Assembly: GCA_034698045.1 (NCBI GenBank)
Contig: JAQGAU010000334.1
Coordinates: forward strand, 1 to 30,775
Direction: 5' to 3'
DNA length: 30,775 nucleotides
Origin: Paramacrobiotus richtersi
Taxonomy: Eukaryota; Tardigrada; Eutardigrada; Parachela; Macrobiotidae
This document shows positions 9,901 to 17,600 of the stretch, piece by piece (position 1 is the stretch's first letter; every line of letters begins with the position of its first letter). Under the pieces are notes generated by a model that saw nothing but the letters and a program-made list of their open reading frames with translations, ran no database searches and had not been told where the DNA came from. A program made the position numbers and the translations under genes.

Positions 9901-11473
9901 ACCGCACATCATCAACACCGACCAAGGGACGCACTTCACAAACAAGCTGTTGGCACATCTTACAAAGGTTCTCGACGTCAAGCACCACTTCGGAACGGCG
10001 TACCACCCTGAAGGGAGAGGACTCGTCGAACGACAGATGCAGACGCTCGGAGACTGCTTAGCGACCAACCTCATCGAAAAAAACAACATGGATTGGGACG
10101 ATCTACTACCTTGGGTAATCACCGCGATGAATACGAGTCAGCACAGGATCACCGGCTACTCACCGTACCGACTAGTCTACGGACAGGAGTACCGCAGCTG
10201 GCTAGACATCGTCTTCAAAACGCGCATCCCTTCGGAATACCCCGACAAAAAGTTATACTTCGAGCACAAAGACCAATACCTCGAACGAGCACGAGAGATA
10301 GCGAAGGTCCGCATCGAAGAACAACTTCAACACAACGTCGAGACGTACAACGCGAAAAAGTCGTACACCACGTTCAACATCGGCGATTGCGTTGCACTCC
10401 GTTTCCCGCCAAGAGCAGGAGAAACGCTGAAGCCAAAGTACGAGGGACCCTACAGAGTCGACGCATTACCTCGTCCGAACACCGCTACAATCAGCAGGTG
10501 GTCGTCCGGCCTTGAGGCTCAAGATGTCTCGGTCGACCGACTCAAAAAGTTCAACGCAGCAGAATTCGACACCGATCGACACTTGAAGCTTACGTTGAAA
10601 CGAAACGGCATGGAGATCGACGGTCAGTTACAATGGACGACCAACCCATCCGATAAAGCCAGCACGGCAAAGGAACGTCGGCTGCCCCCGGGAACCGCTG
10701 AGAGCAGAGGACCGTCTGAGGTGGCAGTTTTGGACGCGGTTCCGGCATCAGGGAGCGCGCAGCGTGTAGAACCTGATCAACCGACACCGATGACCGCTAC
10801 GACTGAACCAACTTTGAATGACGCAGAACGTCGCTCTTCTAAACCACGCTCAACTTTACCGGCAACAGACCAGGATAAAACGACGCAACATGGTACAGAG
10901 CACAGTTCTCCAAAAACACGCTCCGACGACGCAGAGCGTAGTTTACCCAAACCACGCTCTACTACGGGACAACGACGACGAAAAGTGAAAAACGACGTCG
11001 GCCCCCTAGAGACTCAAAATGTTTCAGGCGAGGCTCCGTACTCAGAGACTCAAAATGTCTCGGGTAGCGGACAAAAAGCATCCTCAACAGAAGTACAGCG
11101 TCAACCACCAGCTCTGTTAAACAACGAAGACCCGGTCATCACAGTGGACGACCAGGAAGCGGCGAACGAACCGACTCTGCACGACGCATTGACATCGGCG
11201 GATGGTAGCAACGAGCCTCTGGAGCCACCAGTACCCAATGAGGACGGTGGGCCACAACAACCTCTTCACTACGGCGGAGCACCGATCGTGTTCGACCAAC
11301 CGAAAAAGCGGAAACAACCGAAGACGCAGTCGGAATCAGCGGAGGAGCTACTACGCACACCACTCGACGTCGACATCGACGAAGCGGATCAGGCGTTGGT
11401 CGACTCACTCGCGCGCCGACGCAGCTCTCGGAAACCAACAAAGTTTAGGGATACCGTTACAAATAGGGCATAG
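3896..11473 (+). CDS. pol: Pol polyprotein: protease, reverse transcriptase, integrase; RNase H absent
   Basis: The frame is -1 to gag, open from 3725 to TAG 11471-11473, and entered by frameshift at 3890-3896. There is no ATG near the start (the first in-frame GTG is 3968), which agrees with fusion. The N-terminal part has repeats: RRDLIGTTEA-like units (4147-4375), GDVRNDVN units (5330-6090) and an exact 30-nt duplication (6362-6391 and 6494-6523). The aspartic protease DTGAETS starts at 4880. The reverse transcriptase spans about 8500-9240, with GLDCFSGFWQL and catalytic YLDD at 9068-9079. It stops after LGHVVSEDGIRTD; the thumb, connection and RNase H that should follow are missing with the frame intact. 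Integrase follows: HHCC zinc finger (about 9530-9660), catalytic Asp 9740, Asp 9920 and Glu 10028 (36-residue step, DD35E), and GPY/F module (YEGPYRV, about 10440). A 300-residue low-complexity tail follows. Without RNase H this copy probably cannot complete reverse transcription alone. Confidence 0.85.
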   Translation, partial: PLRATLPAYVDPIPPKPPDKGSTTVNYSTTDNYSANLGHRVNDHGNFGKPQCGAGGNVGAHRIERSSSSLRSSSSGEWTHIDASTGPARRELNGTTEATNMESAPRDLIGTTEADRRDLTGTTHTSSTDTTRRSLINSTEVDRRDLIGTTDARRHDLSGMTTATTTAPATTTEVAGVSTQRSPSNFTIGPTNFTFRFPNGTPPVRRGPTARRERDSKATAEFHGVASNGNFTRNGSHQGNQRDVHGWKSHLPDGPTFDNDPEHRPVDNTLREKSNDEFDCEPLVFINQPIEVLPHIRVLIVDFDDRPKRVKALTHQVFIHGTPVEALLDTGAETSMISATLCTRLRIDTERLSTPRPIRGIGGLYSFQCTHFCRIPVRLNGMTITHSFFVKPTNDDVQVLLGNDYLQKTIFTVRGSQIIHIERWIPEFAEEQCESTEDTTLHFASMDDVPANLKIVTVVPTETRANVARQGSAPSRISGDVRNDVNLTCAQSAKVAMHPTNNQEVYPPKAPRIGSIGTTKRSTSLSSEIQRTLDTHQPSKSAWTDSTEVTKRLSKQVFPVGGKHTSNFDGNGSTQPSRPMLAKNAPVSGLRTSGDVRNDGRPQQNNFDSHRPSTRSRSGPETTERSTNVFPAGERRFSSDVRNDVNLSVAGTNVVAPTNGLIQSKFYVHRPSTHQRSVPTETIAKPTIDVSGGGTHISDDYHIDTYQGPMVRQYRQYLAWINSDGRNNVNQSTVDTNVVTSICDDRQSSDICNDIREIDQRIARDPLPGDVGRIREQWTPTPADYFTRPESIRARQQMRHDMRERYPDGSYAKQQRTMEDASSVVLPTLAATSTTHHNVRTCYTEHGSEQSHPQRSTSTRPTEDALSVVLPTLAATREAGTVPFQTCFSSNVAVHGVAESIQPRPTDGSIASIKPRVEVESSIASKPRSATSKNTCFSSNVAEHSVIQPRSTNGSIANKPRSSIGTMTTYPVGILQTTRNSWDPQRQPHDDLALQHRYSNFIVALRGFIVFAEERRENLLRRLSTAQNAGDAHRYTQLYDELELHQRSVDEESLLLEDEQTEVLNAYLQRGWEAPIGTLDSVYQLRDEHDWNHLQLPRRLKQDIFWPLHPARHVDEMFGEDLKRYRWKNDAKKVLQWEKEEPWILQRQKSAKHRDQQNFAKETAAFDKRPAEQEVCEECIHDDDTHIDTLPHGDLCARSQMGYRSMEPHEMPAPVLPTTDEMPQSETHDRPQNGVVKSTRQAEETIGRPQNGAEESSFSSTLDYTDSESPPSSEADDNDTVPSLEQRPKIPRRFSDDVVNAHQEFLDSWRKAETDAEQPFQPRTATIDSSTRLPLTKDDGIDKDEATDVRLCYSLAQTGPGDRAHEAHLAKDVFEFSDFPKVEALPLKEKIDRIKIFATDDFIVEPGVCTWVTTHVDTRELANDPYYMFCHNPGLYNDRHLMPIPGLIKPDEHQRVDVLVINHTYRRQVIKRGTWIGNLETYEEIAEYDDRVPVPTVNTATVEPRTPEEIAEHNETKKKLHVNPDLAAERKKQLDDLFDEFPDVFPTKKRPYGEVTIAKHVIDTGDAKPIKCRPNRTSWRGKQLIEQHVKEMLDKGVIRPSKSPWSFPPVLARKENTNGTMGTRFCINYIKLNSVTKKNNYPLPNPDELLDAVAGSKFFAGLDCFSGFWQLKMDEDSIPKTAFATHDGLYEFVRMPFGVCNGPATFQAAMDQTIASEKGDGIFAYLDDLVVYAQTWEEFYAKLRRCFELLRESGFTLKPDKCHIGATELHFLGHVVSEDGIRTDFSTSHVRVITMSEPEDRPDDEDSFTFMRREQERDSVLANIISALEEEQRNGQPRKKFKHYVLWNTVLYRLSENDGECQQRFVVPKHMRRDIMEATHDAKGGAHLALKKTVPRINIRYYWDGMTSDITNFIGRCQECQLRKIPRALPPGKLQKIEVGDLFYRIQIDIKGPLPITKKGNRYIVVAIDELSKFIVARPLRNATAEAVADFLLLKVMLPLGAPHIINTDQGTHFTNKLLAHLTKVLDVKHHFGTAYHPEGRGLVERQMQTLGDCLATNLIEKNNMDWDDLLPWVITAMNTSQHRITGYSPYRLVYGQEYRSWLDIVFKTRIPSEYPDKKLYFEHKDQYLERAREIAKVRIEEQLQHNVETYNAKKSYTTFNIGDCVALRFPPRAGETLKPKYEGPYRVDALPRPNTATISRWSSGLEAQDVSVDRLKKFNAAEFDTDRHLKLTLKRNGMEIDGQLQWTTNPSDKASTAKERRLPPGTAESRGPSEVAVLDAVPASGSAQRVEPDQPTPMTATTEPTLNDAERRSSKPRSTLPATDQDKTTQHGTEHSSPKTRSDDAERSLPKPRSTTGQRRRKVKNDVGPLETQNVSGEAPYSETQNVSGSGQKASSTEVQRQPPALLNNEDPVITVDDQEAANEPTLHDALTSADGSNEPLEPPVPNEDGGPQQPLHYGGAPIVFDQPKKRKQPKTQSESAEELLRTPLDVDIDEADQALVDSLARRRSSRKPTKFRDTVTNRA

Positions 11474-11489
11474 CTCGTAGTTTCCCCTA

Positions 11490-11540
11490 TAGAACGAGTA
11501 CGACGGTGACGACCACCTCACCCAAACTTCTTACAGAATC
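11490..11540 (+). promoter_or_regulatory. Possible 3' splice site in the ORF3 leader
   Basis: The pol stop and the ORF3 ATG are 67 bases apart and their open frames do not overlap, so frameshifting cannot supply ORF3. Just before the ATG the sequence CACCCAAACTTCTTACAG resembles a 3' splice site (pyrimidine-rich, then CAG), which would put ORF3 on a spliced subgenomic mRNA. Reinitiation or an internal promoter are alternatives. Confidence 0.3.
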
Positions 11541-13391
11541 ATGTCTGAACGGTTACCGATGCGACCACCACCGGCTCCGGGAGCATCAACCCGCGGGTAC
11601 GGAAGAGGGTTACGACCGTCGACGGTGCCCCAAACACTTCGAATGATGGGAGCACCACAACAACCGCGACAGATCGCACCGACACCGACACCGCTACGTC
11701 TTCTGATTCCAGCTACACTGGGGGAGGCGATAAGCACCGCGGGAGCAGCGATCATGTCGACGACGAACGCACAGACGATGTCAGGATCACAAGCTATCTA
11801 CACGATTGCTGGTGGACGCAGTGGAACGCCACAACCAGGCGAAGTCGCCCACGTCTACCATCAACTCGACCCAACCGTCCCTTTCCAGCGAATTCAGTCC
11901 ATCATTCGGCACGATTCTGTTGATGCCCAAAGAGCATCGCAGGATTATGGCCTACGACTGCAGGAAATGCAACGCTTGGAAGAGAGACGACGCGTCCAGG
12001 AAGAGATCATCCTCAACCTACGACAACGTTCCGACCACGAGAATCGTACGTTGGCACAACACCAGCAGAGGATCGCTGATCACCGACAGACGTTACGCGA
12101 ACTGGAGCAGGATATTCAGCGCAAACAGGAGCAGCTGATTCACCTAGCTCAACGCACCGGCGACATGGCAGCTCGGAATCACCGCTTGCAAGAAATCGAC
12201 CGACGACGACAGATTGAGAGTCGACCACGCAGCAGGTCATCACAGACGGACGAGGCTCCAACGCAGCCTCCCGATCTGACCGACATGCTTCGCACGCAGT
12301 TCGACGAACTCTCCCTTGTCCACGAAGCAACACGGAATGAGCTTACGTCGACGCGACAACAATTTGTGGAAGCGCGTACCGAAGTACAACGCCTCGAACG
12401 TGAGAATCGACGGTTATGGAGAGCGAACACCAATTCGAAGTTGACGACTTACCAAATACCGGATACATCGGGAAGTGACTCGGATGGGGAGCTCCGTGAA
12501 TCCACTATCCAGAAGCCACATCTACCGACACTCCAATTAGGCGATCCGATGTCACCAGCTCAACGACGAGAGTTCGCTCGAGAGTTAAACTCAACGACGA
12601 CACTCTTCAAACTCAGAGAGGAACTGGGTGCGACGACCGACGAGACTAGTTCCGACAAGACTAGTTCCGACGACGAGTCAGAAGCTCCCAAAGAGAGTTC
12701 GGCTCCGGAACTAACGGCGTCGACGTCCGCATCGGAACCAAAACGACCTATTCTACACTTACGGAGACTACCGAATGGAGAACTCGTCTTTTGGGATGGA
12801 CCAGCTACCGCCGGTGACGACGACATCATCGGACAGGTGGTGAACAGATGTGTCGACGAGCTCTGTGGAAGCCCCGACATGTTCACCGATCCGGCTTCTG
12901 AAGCGACTACGTCGGCCCGGGTCTCGACACCAAAGATGTCAGAACCCGAGCCACGACAAGACTCACCGGAGTTCCCGTATCCAAAAACGACGACGGTTGA
13001 AGTCAGCACCGAGGCGACTACGAACGACAACGTGACGACGATGGCCATGGAACTCGCGGACATGTCGTTCGACGAGGTGGTGGAGATCGACGATTCGACA
13101 CGACCACCTTCGCCTTTGGACGATCCGATCATCTTCGGTCCGGATCAACCGACACCACCGGAGAACGACCCACAAGTTGCCGTCTTGACACACCAGGCTC
13201 GCATCGGTGCCATGGCAGCGGCAATCCCGGGATACATCGCTACACTACGCGCACGGAAGACTGCGACTAACGCGACGAATCTTCATCTGCGTTACAATCT
13301 TCTCAACGGCGTCGAGCGACAAGAGGATTTCTACGAGGCACTTCAGCATGCACTCGAGATCGGATTGATCGTCGAAGGTAACAGCAACTAG
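11541..13391 (+). CDS. ORF3a: coiled-coil protein ending in a winged-helix-like segment
   Basis: The ATG at 11541 opens 616 codons to TAG at 13389-13391. The N-terminus is Pro/Arg-rich with PTPT runs. Residues about 125-225 form a charged Gln/Arg/Glu-rich coiled coil, followed by a second helical stretch near 255-290. The middle is acidic and Ser/Thr-rich (DETSSDKTSSDDESE). The last 70 residues (IPGYIATLRARKT...HALEIGLIVEG) look like the helices of a small winged-helix unit whose final strands are cut off by the stop. The same frame continues open after the TAG for another 155 codons. Known Ty3/Gypsy elements have no such protein after integrase except chance captures. Function is unknown; coiled coil plus possible DNA-binding folds suggests an accessory nucleoprotein. 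This is inference. Confidence 0.7.
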   Translation: MSERLPMRPPPAPGASTRGYGRGLRPSTVPQTLRMMGAPQQPRQIAPTPTPLRLLIPATLGEAISTAGAAIMSTTNAQTMSGSQAIYTIAGGRSGTPQPGEVAHVYHQLDPTVPFQRIQSIIRHDSVDAQRASQDYGLRLQEMQRLEERRRVQEEIILNLRQRSDHENRTLAQHQQRIADHRQTLRELEQDIQRKQEQLIHLAQRTGDMAARNHRLQEIDRRRQIESRPRSRSSQTDEAPTQPPDLTDMLRTQFDELSLVHEATRNELTSTRQQFVEARTEVQRLERENRRLWRANTNSKLTTYQIPDTSGSDSDGELRESTIQKPHLPTLQLGDPMSPAQRREFARELNSTTTLFKLREELGATTDETSSDKTSSDDESEAPKESSAPELTASTSASEPKRPILHLRRLPNGELVFWDGPATAGDDDIIGQVVNRCVDELCGSPDMFTDPASEATTSARVSTPKMSEPEPRQDSPEFPYPKTTTVEVSTEATTNDNVTTMAMELADMSFDEVVEIDDSTRPPSPLDDPIIFGPDQPTPPENDPQVAVLTHQARIGAMAAAIPGYIATLRARKTATNATNLHLRYNLLNGVERQEDFYEALQHALEIGLIVEGNSN

Positions 13392-13859
13392 AGCACCATC
13401 GTCACGTATAGTTTGCCCGACACCTGGCGACCACATTACGTCAGCCACGAGTGGACAGCGGCCGGATACACCGACGCGATTACATCGACGATTGGAGCAA
13501 TTCGGAACCCGCTAGGATCGACACTGCACGAGATCGTGAGGAGAATCTACTTCACGTTCCCGACACCGGCGATCTCCGAACATGCGTTTCGAGAGCGACT
13601 CATCATGACGTTGATGGACGCAGTCAACAACGGCACGGTAGAAGTCACCAACCCAGGAGCAGAGTTTCCACGCTATGCGACGAAGAAACTACGCGTCAAG
13701 CGTTTGAAGGCGCTCGGACAAGAACCGGACTCTCCCGAAGCAAAACGTATCCCGATCCCGGTTAACGAAGAAAGCTGGTGCACGACAGTCACGGAAGAAA
13801 CAACTCGTCCAAACGGCGACCGGATCACCGAAACTGCTCTCATCGGATTCGAGTCCTGA
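13392..13859 (+). CDS. ORF3b: continuation of ORF3 past a UAG, winged-helix-like
   Basis: This is in exactly the same frame as ORF3a and is separated from it only by the TAG; it ends at TGA 13857-13859. There is no ATG near its start (a TTG is at 13413). It contains the motif AIRNPLGSTLHEIVRRIYF, then a helical stretch and a strand-like TVEVTNPGAEFPRYATKK, the order of a linker-histone or H15-like winged helix. A similar GSTLEEI motif occurs in the next segment. Either ORF3a and ORF3b are one protein broken by a point mutation or sequencing error, or UAG readthrough makes an extended form. The base context (AAC UAG AGC) is not a strong known readthrough context. Confidence 0.55.
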   Translation, partial: STIVTYSLPDTWRPHYVSHEWTAAGYTDAITSTIGAIRNPLGSTLHEIVRRIYFTFPTPAISEHAFRERLIMTLMDAVNNGTVEVTNPGAEFPRYATKKLRVKRLKALGQEPDSPEAKRIPIPVNEESWCTTVTEETTRPNGDRITETALIGFES

Positions 13860-13860
13860 C

Positions 13861-14388
13861 ACCAAAGATGTCGGACCTCGTCAACAGTTTACACCGGAAC
13901 AAACACTGCGTCTACAAGGACAACTTCTGATGGTCATACGAAATCTCTCGACTCATGGGATGCGACCGACGTTCGACCGGATCGTCGAACGAGTCCGAAC
14001 CCTCTCGGCCAATGTTCGAGAAGAGGTTCTTCAGGAAGCAACGATACACGAGCACCTGATGATGATGTACCGCGACCGTGAAGTGATGATTCGACACAAC
14101 AACGACGGCGACGCGATGTTTATGGAATACAACGACTCCAACACTACGCGATCGTACGAGAGGAACTCACCGACCTTCTGGACAAACGTCACTCTGGCAG
14201 CGCTGCGCGACATTCGACACCCCGGCGGATCTACGCTCGAGGAGATCGCACATTTCATACGCACCGTTCGACGCTACGACACGATGGAGGAAACAAATGA
14301 AAGAGTCCAAGAGGCCCTCGTCGAACTGATAGACGCGGTGGACGTCGTCGACAACGGAGACGGAGTCTACGAGGCAACTTCACGATGA
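13861..14388 (+). CDS. ORF3c: two more winged-helix-like repeats, +1 frame to ORF3b
   Basis: The frame is open from 13708 to TGA 14386-14388 and so overlaps ORF3b by about 150 bases. The first ATG is 13930, but the codons before it (FTPEQTLRLQGQLLMVIRN) already read as protein. It holds two repeats: one around RPTFDRIVERVRTL and one around ALRDIRHPGGSTLEEIAHFI, the latter clearly like the GSTLHEI unit of ORF3b. A 20-codon reading frame (13868-13930) ends in TGATG, overlapping the 13930 ATG, which could permit reinitiation. The alternatives are a +1 frameshift, programmed or mutational, that joins it to ORF3b. Confidence 0.55.
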   Translation, partial: TKDVGPRQQFTPEQTLRLQGQLLMVIRNLSTHGMRPTFDRIVERVRTLSANVREEVLQEATIHEHLMMMYRDREVMIRHNNDGDAMFMEYNDSNTTRSYERNSPTFWTNVTLAALRDIRHPGGSTLEEIAHFIRTVRRYDTMEETNERVQEALVELIDAVDVVDNGDGVYEATSR

Positions 14389-14679
14389 ACGACGTCCGAC
14401 GGAGATGCTCGACTAACAGTTTTTACTTTAGTTCTAGCCCGTAACTTCCCGTGACAGTATTGACTAAGTCTTCTTATGTAAAGCACCTTAACATGGTACA
14501 GAGTGTTATTATAACTAGCAACATGGTAAAGAGCGATTTTAACATGGTGTAGAGCGATTTCCCCAAAGTGGAAACGTGAACTGAAAATAAACATGGTACA
14601 GAGTCATTATGTTTTACCAGAATTCTGTGTTGTTAACCGGGGAATGTGAAAAAGAAATTAAAACCCCCAGGTGACCAAA
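14389..14679 (+). other. Inter-ORF spacer with ACATGGTACAGAG repeats and AATAAA
   Basis: This AT-richer spacer separates ORF3c from ORF4. It holds four copies of a 13-nt motif: ACATGGTACAGAG at 14491 and 14591, and variants at 14521 and 14542. The same 13-mer occurs in pol at 10888, with a one-mismatch copy at 6430. An 18-nt stretch (14556-14573) is identical to pol 8027-8044. A polyadenylation-type AATAAA is at 14586-14591. A purine-rich run (14646-14660) and CCCCCAG precede ORF4. It may end one transcript and start the next, or be decayed coding repeats. Confidence 0.5.
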
Positions 14680-17600
14680 ATGGATGAGGACTGGAAAAAG
14701 TGCCGCGACTGCGCTCGCAACTCATTGAAGGCGGATGGATACACGCGCTTCCGATGTACTGAACATGCCCTCGGAGGAGTCGACATCGACATCGGGGACA
14801 ACATGCTCAAGCACGGAATGGCGATGGACGGCGCGATTCTACAGTACGAAGAACTCATCGGCGACTGGTCGTTGCTCAATAGCACCCAGCGCACGGGACT
14901 CATCACAGCCTATCGTAACTACCGAGCTGAGAATCGTCATGGATGGGAGAACGCAACTCGGCCACCATTCATGAGCGACCAACCGGATACGTCGGCATCA
15001 CAACGTTCGACCCGACCACCGTCACCGAATCGGCAAACGGATCGTCGAGACAGCGTTGCGAGCCGAACGTCAGGGATCCGTCGACGCGATACTTTTCACG
15101 CACCGTCTTCACGATACGGAAGCCGCGGACACAGCGCTCAACGTACTGATGACGATCGACGACCCTCACGCGACCAGCCGTGGAAAGCGAGGCACGACAA
15201 CAGAAGTCGGAGCCGATCGAGGCGACGACGGACATCGCGAAGCGGATCACAACATCAACGAAAGTCGCGATCACGCAGCGAAACACCGCAACCGTCTCGA
15301 CGACGCTCACCACGACGCAGATCAACATCGGGACAGGATGACTCTTTCGACTCGACACGTACCGGACGAGAATCTCGGACGGAAACGAAACGAGTTCGAC
15401 CAGATGACTCTCCGGACACCCTTCTTGTCCCCAAAGAGGACGAGAGGTATGTTCGCGAAATCTTCCCTCTAAAAGGAGAATACATCGAGACATCCCGACC
15501 CTTCGACCAAGACTACAGCGGACAACAATTACTGCTGCGTGACGGAACCGTCTTGGATGTGAAGCGAAGAGTCCACGAGTCAGTTATCAAATGCTCCATT
15601 TCATTGGAATTACCGACACGACGTGAGATACAACGACGGATCGAAGAGAAACTCTCGACACCTTTTGCGAATAAGGCAAGGGAACTCGCGACTGCGTACG
15701 ACGACGCGGTGCGAGAATTGGCGTTGGGCGACATACATTGCCTTATCGACCACGAAAAACTACCCAAGAACCAAAACATCGGGAAAGAGTTCGAGTACGT
15801 CCGCACAAATGGGCTGACGTCTCATCTCGATCCGAAGGATGTTATGAAGCCGATCTTCCGACGCGACTACGAGGCGATGAGTCAGTTCTGGAATCCGGCA
15901 ACTGCCGACGAAAAGGACTACCTCAACCCGTACATCGAGGAACAGGCACCAATCTACACGAAGGTGGTTTTCGCGAAGGTAGCACTGGCTTACAACCCCT
16001 TCATCCGACAGATGAAACGAGAGTACACCAACGCGGAATGGTACGCCGATATTTCAAATCCGGTGAGATTCCGATTCCGACAGATCTTCGCGGCGGCTCT
16101 TAACCATAAGAAGTCGCACAACGCTCTCCTGGAATTCGCAAAGACACTGGAAGGATCCGACTACGCAGAAGCAATTGGACTTCTAGGACTCGCACCTCGA
16201 TCTTATACGACCGAAATGAACGATATCCTCGCGAAATGGAAAAAGTGCGAGCCAGGACGTACCACCAGGAAAGGCTATACCGACTTCGCCGATGGATATT
16301 GCGTCGCGGCGGAGAAAGGACAATACGGCGATCGACCGTCGAAACGAAGCAGAGCGAGGCATCCTGCTCCGGCAGTACTGGCGTCATCGTATGCAGACCA
16401 GCTCGTCTCAGCAGATGTCTACGAAAGACAATTTGAAGAGAAGAAAGTCACGGCGCAAGAGTTGCAACGCGCATTTCAACCTCTGGTCGTGAAGTCGGAA
16501 CCGAGAGAGGACGCACCGCTACAGGCAGCTACATCGGCATCGCTCGCACGGCTGTTGGCCGTCCGACCAGCGTCACTGCCGATTCCACGACCGACGGAGC
16601 CGATGGACGTCGAACAGCCGGGTAAGCGAGGCGTCAGCTCAGCACTTTCACTCTTCGCACCGTCGGATGCCGGATTCTCGATCCCGTCAATGGAACCGAC
16701 GAGTCGACCGGCTTGGGAAAATCATTTACCGATGAACGCGGATGGTACGGTGGATTACTCAAGTTTACCACAACTACCGACCGGACAAGTGGATCACAAC
16801 TCACTCTCCGACGATCAGCGTTACCATTTGTCTTCATACGAGCACCGACAGCGACAACGGCGATCGGAGATAACACCGGTACCAACCTTGACGGAGCCTT
16901 CTAGTATCTCCGATAGAGGTACGGAAGGGCTCAGTGCCCCCAAAGCGGGTACACAACAAACCACCGTTCAACCACCAGTACCCACCGATCCCGATCGACG
17001 TTTTTGGGAACTTCGAGGTATCATGGCGGAATGCTTCAAGTTGAACGAGAACGGAACTATTGATGGAGACACCGTTCCACTGGATTTGAAGGATTGTAAC
17101 GACGAACAACGGGCTGTGATGGGAGTCTACCTCTTCGAATACCTGATGGAGCTTCGACGACGGGACCCTACGATTCAAGCAGCCGTCGGCCCACGCAAAG
17201 GAGTACCGCCTGAACCTCTTACGGAAACAGAGAAACACTGTTTGGAAAAGATCGCCTTGGATCGCAAATACAAAGCGACAACCATCGTAGTCCCCAAAGA
17301 GGACACGACGACCGTCGTCGCTCCCAAAGAGAGCGCGGCAAGGACCGCATCAGAAACGGCTACAGGCATCATCTTCTCCTCCATTGCAAAAGAGAAGGCG
17401 GCCAAAGCAACAACGGAAGGCGCGAGTACCTCGACACAGAAGGACACCTCGACGTCAGTGAGCACCGCGACACCGAAGGATGCCTCGACGCCAGCGAACA
17501 TCGCGACGCAGATGGACACTTCTGAACCAAAGGAGTCGACCTCACCTCGCCGATCACCGCGCAAGGAAGGACAACGCTTCAACTACTTGCGACAGAAGTT

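Noticed and set aside
10560..11470. Chromodomain at the pol C-terminus
   Set aside because: The sequence after the GPY/F module is low-complexity without aromatic-cage residues.
12560..13132. 190-codon antisense ORF across ORF3a
   Set aside because: It is the mirror of CGA/TCG-rich coding sequence; low-complexity Ser/Val product, no domain, opposite to a clear coding frame.
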